Shown here: piece by piece, positions 1 to 5,549 of the stretch
Layout of the letters: each line of letters starts with the position of its first letter
Position numbering within the stretch: position 1 is the stretch's first letter
Assembly (NCBI GenBank): GCA_002791075.1
Contig: PFWI01000080.1
Span: 1 to 10,050, forward strand
Origin: a bacterium (Candidatus Ratteibacteria) CG_4_9_14_3_um_filter_41_21
GTDB taxonomy: Bacteria > Ratteibacteria > UBA8468
Direction of reading: 5' to 3'
DNA: 10,050 nt
Notes under the pieces: model-generated
Told to the model about the DNA's origin: nothing
Databases searched by the model: none
The model's input: only the letters and a program-made list of their open reading frames with translations
Made by a program: the position numbers and the translations under genes

Positions 1-1151
1 TCCAGAAGAGGGCCGGAGAGTTTGTTCCTGTATTTCTGAATCTGGTAAGGGGTGCAGGTGCATTCATGCCTGGGGTCGGTATAAAATCCGCAGAGGCAGG
101 GGTTCATTGCCCCCACCAGCATAAATCGGGCGGGAAAACTAACCGAACCTTTAGCGCGAGAGATATGGACGATACCATCCTCTAACGGCTGACGCAACAC
201 TTCAAGCGTATTTTGATGGAACTCAGCAAACTCATCTAAAAAAAGAATACCATTATGGGCTAAACTCACTTCTCCCGGTTTGGGGAAGGAACCGCCGCCA
301 ATAAGGGCAATATCGGAAATGGTATGATGAGGACTGCGAAAAGGACGAGTTGCTACAATGGCTTCTTCTGAGTCAAGAAGTCCGGCGATGGAGTGAATCT
401 TCGTGGTTTCTAAAGCTTCAGGGAGAGTGATGTCAGGAAGGATAGTTGGCAACCTTTTAGCCAGCATCGTCTTCCCTGAACCAGGAGGGCCAATAAGGAG
501 AATATTATGACCTCCGCTGATTGCTACTTCTAAAGCCCGCTTAATATGCTCTTGTCCGGATACTTCGCTAAAATCTACCGGATAGACTCTTCTTTCTTTA
601 AAAAGATTCTCTACCTCTATGGAAAAAGGGGGGATATCAATTTTTCCTTCTAAAAAGTCAATTGTTTCTTTTAATGAGCCAACCGGATAGACCTCAATTC
701 CTTTAATTAAAGCCCCTTCCCTGGCATTTTCCCTGGGTAAAATGACTCCTTTCTTCTTTAAGGCTTTGGCTTTCAATACCGTAGTTAAAATCCCTTTCAC
801 TGCGCGCAAAGAGCCATCCAAAGAAAGTTCTCCTAAGATAAAATAGTCATCCCAACGATTGCTTTTGATTACATTTGTCGCGGACAAGAGTCCGATAGCA
901 ATAGGAAGATCAAAGGAAGGGCCTTCTTTTTTTAAATCGGCAGGAGCTAAATTAACCGTAATCTTCTTTACCGGAAATTCAAAACCGGAATTCTTTAAGG
1001 CCGGTTTAATTCTATCTTTACTTTCTCGCACCGCCTGGTCAGGTAATCCTACGATAGAAAAAGAAGGGAGTCCCCGCCCTATGTCCACCTCAATCTCAAT
1101 AGGATACGCCTCTATCCCCAAGATTGTTGCAGAATAAACTTTAGCTAACAT
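1..1151 (-). CDS. comM: ComM/YifB family Mg-chelatase-like AAA+ ATPase, C-terminus cut by window edge
   Basis: 383 codons are visible of a family that is usually about 500 residues; the C-terminal part lies beyond the left edge. Known role: ComM is a hexameric AAA+ helicase that promotes branch migration during natural transformation; in species without competence its job is unclear. Seen here: the N-terminal ChlI-like domain (about residues 1-200, with SIVGLPDQAVRES and VNLAPADLKKEG), Walker A GPPGSGKT at 221-228, Walker B ILFLDEF with D306-E307, and the cysteine-rich MNPCLCGF segment near the edge. The ATG overlaps the end of yraN by 7 nt, with AAGGA about 12 nt upstream, so the two are probably translationally coupled. 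The yraN-comM neighbourhood is common. No frameshift was seen in my translation. Family identity is secure; the role in DNA uptake is inferred only from the family. Confidence 0.95.
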   Translation of the reverse strand, partial: MLAKVYSATILGIEAYPIEIEVDIGRGLPSFSIVGLPDQAVRESKDRIKPALKNSGFEFPVKKITVNLAPADLKKEGPSFDLPIAIGLLSATNVIKSNRWDDYFILGELSLDGSLRAVKGILTTVLKAKALKKKGVILPRENAREGALIKGIEVYPVGSLKETIDFLEGKIDIPPFSIEVENLFKERRVYPVDFSEVSGQEHIKRALEVAISGGHNILLIGPPGSGKTMLAKRLPTILPDITLPEALETTKIHSIAGLLDSEEAIVATRPFRSPHHTISDIALIGGGSFPKPGEVSLAHNGILFLDEFAEFHQNTLEVLRQPLEDGIVHISRAKGSVSFPARFMLVGAMNPCLCGFYTDPRHECTCTPYQIQKYRNKLSGPLL

Positions 1152-1519
1152 ATCTGAAAAGCATCCTTAATTAATTTTATTGTATAGGAATTTTCTCTCC
1201 CCCTATCTAAGATAAGGGCAACGACATCAAAACGACAATCAACTCCATTCAATCTTTTTGCTTTAAGATATAAGGAAGCGACCCGGGAGATTTTTCTCTT
1301 TTTCTCAGGAGAGATGGCGTCTTCGGGACTACCAAAATTATAAGAGGTTCTTGCTTTTACTTCAATAAAAACAAGAACCTTCCCGGCATAGGCAATAAGA
1401 TCAATTTCACCAAAAGGAGTCTTGAAATTTCTTTCTATTACTTTATAACCCTTAGAGAGCAAAAATTTCTCTGCTCGCTTCTCCCCTTCCCTGCCCAGCT
1501 TTTGTCTTTCTTTTGTCAA
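1145..1519 (-). CDS. yraN: YraN / UPF0102 family putative nuclease
   Basis: A 124-residue protein of normal length for UPF0102, a small family with a predicted endonuclease-like fold related to Holliday-junction resolvases; its biochemical role is not settled. Seen here: the opening LGREGEKRAEKFL helix, then GEID (37-40) and FIEVKAR (51-57), which together give the D...ExK arrangement of PD-(D/E)xK nucleases (D40, E53, K55), and the SPEDAISPEKKRKI segment typical of the family. The start is TTG at 1519; no ATG lies in frame in the codons I examined upstream, and only a weak purine run precedes it. One base separates it from the rplS stop, and its end overlaps the comM start by 7 nt. rnhB, often found between rplS and yraN, is absent. 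Confidence 0.93.
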   Translation of the reverse strand: MTKERQKLGREGEKRAEKFLLSKGYKVIERNFKTPFGEIDLIAYAGKVLVFIEVKARTSYNFGSPEDAISPEKKRKISRVASLYLKAKRLNGVDCRFDVVALILDRGRENSYTIKLIKDAFQIC

Positions 1520-1520
1520 C

Positions 1521-1850
1521 TCAAACTTTTTTTCTTCTAAGATAGTATAATTTTGCTCTTCTCGTTTTCCCTTTCTTCTTGAGTTTGATATCCCGGATAA
1601 GCGGGGAGCAAAAAGGAAAGATTCTTTCTACACCTTCCCCATATGAAACCTTGCGAACCGTGAATGTTTTACTTGTTCCGGTTCCTCTTTGAGCAATTAC
1701 TATACCATCAAAAATCTGGATTCTCTCTCGAGATTTTTCTTCTTTCTTCTCTTTCCGGTCTTTCTCTTTTGCCGGCTCAATTATCTTAAGATGAACAGCA
1801 ATTTCATCCCCTATCGAAAATTGAGAAAATCTTTTTTCTGAAACATCCAT
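1521..1850 (-). CDS. rplS: 50S ribosomal protein L19
   Basis: 109 residues, within the normal range. L19 lies at the 30S-50S interface. Seen here: FSIGDEIAVHLKIIE, the core block FDGIVIAQRGTG (48-59), TFTVRKVSYGEGVERIFP, and the C-terminal RRAKLYYLRRKK block that marks the family. Odd point: residues 27-42 form a Lys/Glu/Arg-rich stretch of about 12 extra residues between the first strand and the RIQIFDG strand, where most L19 proteins have a short turn (often EG-x-K-x-R). It does not look repeat-derived; the DNA is simple purine-rich sequence. The N-terminus is shorter than in E. coli, balancing the length. The gene sits 18 nt after trmD, and its stop is one base before the yraN start, consistent with the classic rpsP-trmD-rplS operon. 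Confidence 0.97.
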   Translation of the reverse strand: MDVSEKRFSQFSIGDEIAVHLKIIEPAKEKDRKEKKEEKSRERIQIFDGIVIAQRGTGTSKTFTVRKVSYGEGVERIFPFCSPLIRDIKLKKKGKTRRAKLYYLRRKKV

Positions 1851-1868
1851 TTTTAATCTCTCTTATTT

Positions 1869-2615
1869 TTATAAGTTTTGGCGAAGGCGTGTTCGTTCTT
1901 TTGCCTGTTTTTGCCGCCAATCAGTAACCTTTCTATGGTTACCCGAAAGGAGAACTGCAGGAACTTTTAAACCTCGAAAGACCCGGGGTCTCGTATAATG
2001 CGGCCAATCAAGCAAATCTCCCTTAGAGAACGAATCTTCTTCGGTCGCCTCTTCGGGAAGAACGCCAGGAATGAGCCGAACAATGCTATCGGCCACCACC
2101 ATTGCCGCTAATTCTCCGCCAGTTAGAATATACTCGCCTATTGAAATTTCTTTATCCACAATCGTTCTTACCCGTTCATCTATTCCTTCATAATGCCCGC
2201 AGATAAAAATTAAGTGCTTCTCGCAGGATAATTCCTTAGCCATTTTTTGAGTGAATAAAGACCCTTGCGGGGAAAGCAGAATGATTTTTGAATTTTGAAT
2301 TTTGATGTCATTGCGAGCGTGAGCGTGGCAACCCCTTACTTCATGAGATTGCCACGGCACTTCGTGCCTCGCAACGACTTCGTCGCTTTTAACTCTCAGA
2401 TACTCTATCCCTTCAAAGATTGGTTCCGGCTTCATCACCATACCTATTCCTCCACCGTAAGCAAGATCATCTACTTTTTTGTGTTTATTAGGGGTAAAAT
2501 CTCTTAAGTTGTAAATATTAATTTCAATCAAACCCTTTTCTCTTGCCCGTTTAACAATACTTACTTCTAAAGGAGTAAAAACTTCGGGAAAAATCGTTAA
2601 AATATCAATTACCAC
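1869..2615 (-). CDS. trmD: tRNA (guanine-37-N1)-methyltransferase with in-frame palindromic repeat insertion
   Basis: TrmD methylates G37 next to the anticodon using SAM and prevents +1 frameshifting. It is a SPOUT enzyme with a trefoil knot, working as a dimer. Seen here: IDILTIFPEVF at the start, YGGGIGM (53-59), LSPQG (114-118), CGHYEGIDERV (139-149), IGEYILTGGELAAM and IPGVLPEEATEEDSF. R180 and D194 correspond to the catalytic Arg154 and Asp169 of E. coli. The start is GTG, inside the end of rpsP (11-nt overlap). Two oddities: residues 80-103 are encoded by a 72-bp palindromic repeat that adds about 27 residues (with flanks) in a surface loop before the SPQG strand; and the protein stops just after RTRLRQNL, lacking roughly 20-30 residues of the usual C-terminal end. 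All key motifs are intact, so I call it a working gene rather than a pseudogene; activity is inferred. Confidence 0.95.
   Translation of the reverse strand: MVIDILTIFPEVFTPLEVSIVKRAREKGLIEINIYNLRDFTPNKHKKVDDLAYGGGIGMVMKPEPIFEGIEYLRVKSDEVVARHEVPWQSHEVRGCHAHARNDIKIQNSKIILLSPQGSLFTQKMAKELSCEKHLIFICGHYEGIDERVRTIVDKEISIGEYILTGGELAAMVVADSIVRLIPGVLPEEATEEDSFSKGDLLDWPHYTRPRVFRGLKVPAVLLSGNHRKVTDWRQKQAKERTRLRQNL
2307..2378. repeat. 72-bp imperfect palindromic repeat inside trmD
   Basis: The arms on the plus strand are GTCATTGCGAG (2307-2317) plus GTGGCAA (2325-2331) on the left, and TTGCCAC (2349-2355) plus CTCGCAACGAC (2368-2378) on the right. They pair with a single mismatch (G-T type) over the 18 paired positions. 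The inner segments differ in length, and the right one contains its own small hairpin, GCAC-TTC-GTGC. The unit is exactly 24 codons of trmD. It is visibly richer in G and C than the flanking gene and is followed by an AATTTTGAATTTTG stutter (2291-2304). It resembles the dispersed palindromes beginning GTCATTGCGAG that are known from many bacterial genomes and occasionally read as protein. With one copy in this window, its dispersal cannot be shown here. Confidence 0.85.
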
Positions 2616-2850
2616 TTATTTTTCCCTTGCGCAGGAGACTTTTTACCGTCTCCGTTGGCTGCGCTCCCATTTTCAACCAATAAACCGCGCGTTCCCGGTT
2701 AATTTTTATTACCTTGGGGTTAGACCTATTGTCGTAAGAACCAATCGTTTCAATAACGTCTCCCATACCGTCCTTGCGTCGGTCAACCACAATAACCCGG
2801 TAAAACGGTTTTTTCTTCGCTCCTATTCTCTTTAATCTAATTCTCACCAT
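2605..2850 (-). CDS. rpsP: 30S ribosomal protein S16
   Basis: 81 residues, the usual length. S16 binds 16S rRNA early and is needed for assembly of the 30S body. Seen here: the start MVRIRLKRIGAKKKPFYRV, then VVDRRKDGMGDVIETIGSYD and the closing WLKMGAQPTETVKSLL helix, all family signatures. A good Shine-Dalgarno sequence (AAGGAAG, 2857-2863) precedes the ATG and lies next to the murA stop 15 nt upstream. The 3' end overlaps trmD by 11 nt, which leaves no room for the khpA and rimM genes that often lie between rpsP and trmD. Confidence 0.98.
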   Translation of the reverse strand: MVRIRLKRIGAKKKPFYRVIVVDRRKDGMGDVIETIGSYDNRSNPKVIKINRERAVYWLKMGAQPTETVKSLLRKGKISGN

Positions 2851-2865
2851 TATTCTCTTCCTTTT

Positions 2866-4128
2866 TTAGTTCGTTCTTTTAATCTTCGCTCCTAATCCGG
2901 TTAATTTCTCCACCAACCCTTCGTAACCCCGGTCAAGATGGTAAACTCGGGAAATTTCCGTTTTTCCCTCTGCCGCCAAAGATGCCAAAACAAGAGCCGC
3001 ACTTGCTCTGAGGTCAGAAGCCATTACCCTGGTTCCAACAAACTTTCTGCCTCCTCTGACAATGGCGCTATTTTCTTCTACCACAATATCTGCGCCCATT
3101 CGATTTAACTCTCCTATATGCATAAAACGTCTGGGAAAGACGCGTTCAGTAATAACCGAGGTGCCTTCACTAAGACACATCAGGACCATAAACTGAGCCT
3201 GCATATCCGTAGGAAAACCAGGGTAAGGCAGGGTAATAAGATTAACCGATTTTAAAGGCCACTGGGAATTCTCAACATAAAGGCTGTTTTTTTTAATCTC
3301 TACTTTTGCTCCGGCCTCCTCTGTTTTATCAATGATTGCCCCTAAATGTCCGGAAATTGCTCCTTTAATAGAAACTTTACCCCTGGTAATTAATCCGGCA
3401 ATCAAATATGTCCCTGCTTCAACTCGATCAGGAATTATCCGGTAAGAAACTCCCCTTAACTTTTTCACTCCCTTAATTCTTAAAAGATGTGAACCTGCTT
3501 CTTTAACTTTTGCTCCCATTTTGTTTAGAAAATTTGCTAAATCAACAATCTCCGGCTCACCGGCAGCAAATTCAATTAAAGTTTCTCCCTCGGCTAAAGC
3601 AGCCGCCATCATCAGGTTGGCTGTGGCAAGAACACTGGAACCAAAAGTACCGCCAAGAAAGATTCTTCTTCCTTTGAGTTTTTTGGCTTTAGCTTTGATA
3701 TAGCCTTTATCTATCTCAATCTCCGCTCCCAATTTTTCCAAGCCCTTAAGATGCAAATCAATTGGCCGCGGACCAATAATGCAGCCACCAGGCAAAGAGA
3801 CAATCGCTTTTCTAAAACGGGCCAACAGAGGACCCAAGATGCAGACAGAGCCTCTCATTAAGCGCACTAAATCGTAAGGAGCAGGGATATTTTTTACAGA
3901 TTCCGTATTTATTTCCACTGCTTTTTTCCGTATTTTTATCTTTGCACCCAAAAACTCTAAAATTTTTAGCATTGTCTCAATATCCTTCAAAAGAGGAAGA
4001 TTCTTAATTCGGCAAGTCCCTTCCGCTAAAAGAGTAGCCGCTAAAATGGGCAAAGCACTATTCTTAGAGCCGGAAATTTTTACTTCTCCTTTTAGAGGAA
4101 CACCCCCTTCAATAACAATCTTGTCCAT
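2866..4128 (-). CDS. murA: UDP-N-acetylglucosamine 1-carboxyvinyltransferase
   Basis: MurA transfers enolpyruvate from PEP to UDP-GlcNAc in the cytoplasm, the first committed step of peptidoglycan synthesis. The 420-residue length is normal. Seen here: SGSKNSALPI with K22-N23, R92 in the LVRLMRGS segment, the mobile loop LPGGCIIGPRP with catalytic C116 (equivalent to E. coli Cys115), FPTDMQAQF with D308 (Asp305), and HLDRGYEGL with R400 (Arg397). A cysteine at 116 is the form normally inhibited by fosfomycin. The ATG at 4128 has only a weak ribosome-binding site, and nearly all of its leader belongs to the palindromic element lying between prmC and murA. It opens the ribosomal-protein/trmD run. 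Whether murA has its own promoter is unclear; a TATATT box lies in the leader around 4180-4187 but has no convincing -35. Confidence 0.97.
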   Translation of the reverse strand: MDKIVIEGGVPLKGEVKISGSKNSALPILAATLLAEGTCRIKNLPLLKDIETMLKILEFLGAKIKIRKKAVEINTESVKNIPAPYDLVRLMRGSVCILGPLLARFRKAIVSLPGGCIIGPRPIDLHLKGLEKLGAEIEIDKGYIKAKAKKLKGRRIFLGGTFGSSVLATANLMMAAALAEGETLIEFAAGEPEIVDLANFLNKMGAKVKEAGSHLLRIKGVKKLRGVSYRIIPDRVEAGTYLIAGLITRGKVSIKGAISGHLGAIIDKTEEAGAKVEIKKNSLYVENSQWPLKSVNLITLPYPGFPTDMQAQFMVLMCLSEGTSVITERVFPRRFMHIGELNRMGADIVVEENSAIVRGGRKFVGTRVMASDLRASAALVLASLAAEGKTEISRVYHLDRGYEGLVEKLTGLGAKIKRTN

Positions 4129-4136
4129 AATTTCTT

Positions 4137-4356
4137 AACCACGAATTATGCGAATTAATCGAATTTAAAAAATGACATTAATATATTCCCGACTGGATTT
4201 ACAGGATTATTTTGTAGTGGCAGAGTCTACTCTGCTATTGTAGTAGTCAACCTTGGTTGACAGACGAGCAAGCTCGTCCACTACGTTTTTGTTATGTTTT
4301 AATCCTGTTAATCCTGTCAAAATTCTTAATTCGGAAAATTCGATAAATTCGTGGTT
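4137..4356. repeat. 220-bp nested palindromic element (MITE-like) at the prmC-murA junction
   Basis: Three shells of inverted repeats share one centre. Outer arms: AACCACGAATT (4137-4147) pairs perfectly with AATTCGTGGTT (4346-4356), and the pairing continues with mismatches for about 30 nt; this shell is built from iterated CGAATT words. Middle arms: 4191-4209 and 4300-4318 pair at 17 of 19 positions and contain the tandem word TTAATCCTG. Core: the cloverleaf at 4214-4284. No transposase and no clear target-site duplication are visible, so it would be non-autonomous if mobile. It overlaps the 3' end of prmC, supplies that gene's stop codon (4207-4209) and ends 8 nt before the murA ATG. That it is a dispersed element is inferred from its architecture. 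Confidence 0.8.
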
Positions 4357-5232
4357 ATATTTTTTTATAACTGCTATTCTTTCAATACCCTGATAATCGG
4401 GAACAACACTTTCCAAAGAAAGAAACTTATTTTTCTTCACTAAATCCTTAATTGCTTTTGACTGATGGTCTCCCATTTCTAAAATAAGATACCCATCTTT
4501 AGTCAAAAATGGCGGAGATTCTTTGATAATCCTTCTAAAAAAATCAAGCCCGTCTTCTCCGCCATTAAGAGCAATTTCCGGTTCAAAATTAATCTCTTCA
4601 GAAGATTTCCTTAATTGCTCCGTTGGAAGATAAGGAGGAGAAGAGCAGATTAAGTGGAAAAGAACCCTTTTTTTCTTTAAGGGTTTAAAACAGTCCCCCC
4701 TCAAAAAATGGACTCTCTTTTTTAATTTAAGTTGTTGACTGTTTTTCCTGGCAACCGCTAAACTATTTTTCGAGATGTCAATAGCATAAATTTCTGCTTT
4801 GGTTAATTTTGCCAAAGAGAGAGCAATATTCCCGCAGCCTGTCCCTAAATCTAAAATTTTAACTTTTGCGGGGAAATTCTTTATCTTTAACAACGTTCTC
4901 TCTACTAATATCTCAGTCTCGGGTCTGGGAATAAGAACTCTTTTATCAACGACAAAATCAAAACCAAAGAAGTTTACCGAACCCAATAAATATTGGAGAG
5001 GGACAAACTCTCCTCTCCTTTGCAAAAGACGTTGGTATAAATTCCACTGCCAGGGTTTCAGCAATTCCTCTCCATTAACATAGAGAGCAAATCTCTCTGT
5101 CCCGATTACATGCGCTAAAAGAGTTTCGCTATTGAGTCTTGGCTGGCTTATCCCTTTTTCCGTTAAAAAATTTATCCCAAATTTTAGGGCATCCCAAACT
5201 TTCCTCTGCTTAACTGTCTTTGACGGTGGCAT
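4207..5232 (-). CDS. prmC: Release factor glutamine methyltransferase PrmC with repeat-derived C-terminal tail
   Basis: PrmC methylates the glutamine of the GGQ motif in RF1 and RF2 with SAM, raising termination efficiency. Seen here: the N-terminal helical domain (about 10-95), the IPRPETEILVE linker (101-111), SAM motif I LDLGTGCGNIAL (127-138), the acidic AIDIS motif II, and the C-terminal QGIERIAVIKK that normally ends the family. The active-site motif reads S198-P-P-Y instead of the canonical NPPY. Residues 293-341, a 49-residue tail, and the stop codon are translated from the palindromic element, so the core enzyme is about 291 residues, a normal PrmC size. The start has a good AAGGAG site. 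The gene follows prfA, its substrate's gene, with a DUF4282 gene between them. Family identity is secure; full activity with the SPPY motif is inferred. Confidence 0.94.
   Translation of the reverse strand: MPPSKTVKQRKVWDALKFGINFLTEKGISQPRLNSETLLAHVIGTERFALYVNGEELLKPWQWNLYQRLLQRRGEFVPLQYLLGSVNFFGFDFVVDKRVLIPRPETEILVERTLLKIKNFPAKVKILDLGTGCGNIALSLAKLTKAEIYAIDISKNSLAVARKNSQQLKLKKRVHFLRGDCFKPLKKKRVLFHLICSSPPYLPTEQLRKSSEEINFEPEIALNGGEDGLDFFRRIIKESPPFLTKDGYLILEMGDHQSKAIKDLVKKNKFLSLESVVPDYQGIERIAVIKKYNHEFIEFSELRILTGLTGLKHNKNVVDELARLSTKVDYYNSRVDSATTK
4214..4284. repeat. Cloverleaf core of the prmC-murA element: one stem enclosing three hairpins
   Basis: The closing stem is GTAGTG (4214-4219) with CACTAC (4279-4284). 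Inside are three perfect 7-bp hairpins, each with a 2-nt loop: GCAGAGT-CT-ACTCTGC (4220-4235), GTCAACC-TT-GGTTGAC (4246-4261) and GACGAGC-AA-GCTCGTC (4263-4278). Only ten bases (4236-4245) and one base (4262) stay unpaired at the junction. Read on the minus strand, it codes the last residues of PrmC. Two-base loops rule out a tRNA. The shape could form in RNA or in single-stranded or cruciform DNA; which of these matters is unknown. Confidence 0.85.
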
Positions 5233-5254
5233 TGCTCCTTCTCAAGAGAGTTTT

Positions 5255-5539
5255 CTACTTGCTTTTTGCGGTGATATTTTTCTTTATCTCAGTTAAACTA
5301 TCATTTATTTGAAATACCACAACAATGAGTTCACAATAAATTCTCACGCCAAGTGGGCCAAGAAACAGCAAGATAATGCCATTGAGAACCCTTGTGCCTC
5401 CACCATATCTTGCAACCGCACCTCCAATGATTGAAATGATGCCACCAATGACACATAGAACAATTCCAATCCAAAGGATAACCCGAATAATAGATGGGGT
5501 AATCATCTTTTGAAAGGTCAAAAAATCCTCGGTTTTCAT
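5255..5539 (-). CDS. Small DUF4282-like inner-membrane protein
   Basis: 94 residues. Two hydrophobic segments are clear: about 17-42 (IIRVILWIGIVLCVIGGI onward) and about 50-75 (VLNGIILLFLGPLGVRIYCE), joined by a glycine-rich turn, ARYGGGTR. The tail, FQINDSLTEIKKN, is polar and probably cytoplasmic. The pattern FLTFQKMITPSIIRV, a paired membrane hairpin, then a region ending in an arginine- or asparagine-containing FRINE-like helix matches DUF4282, a family of small membrane proteins with no known function. A strong GGGAGGTG Shine-Dalgarno overlaps the prfA stop codon 10 nt upstream. It sits between prfA and prmC, two genes usually adjacent, so it may be a recent operon insertion. No function can be assigned from sequence; the family call is fairly confident. 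Confidence 0.8.
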   Translation of the reverse strand: MKTEDFLTFQKMITPSIIRVILWIGIVLCVIGGIISIIGGAVARYGGGTRVLNGIILLFLGPLGVRIYCELIVVVFQINDSLTEIKKNITAKSK

Positions 5540-5549
5540 TCTTGTTTTT

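Noticed and set aside
859..1137. 92-codon rightward open frame over comM
   Set aside because: It is antisense to the conserved N-terminal domain of ComM and matches no family I know.
2295..2507. 70-codon rightward open frame over trmD
   Set aside because: It lies opposite trmD, whose motifs are clear, and much of it is just the other strand of the palindromic repeat.
1869..2615. trmD as a pseudogene because of the repeat insertion
   Set aside because: The insertion keeps the frame, and the knot, SAM and catalytic motifs are all intact.
4214..4284. Cloverleaf of 71 nt as a possible tRNA gene
   Set aside because: All three hairpins have 2-nt loops; there is no anticodon loop, no T-loop sequence and no CCA-compatible acceptor layout.
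4263..4290. Hairpin plus T-run on the plus strand as an intrinsic terminator
   Set aside because: No rightward gene precedes it, the T-run is separated from that hairpin, and on the transcribed minus strand no T-run follows the structure.
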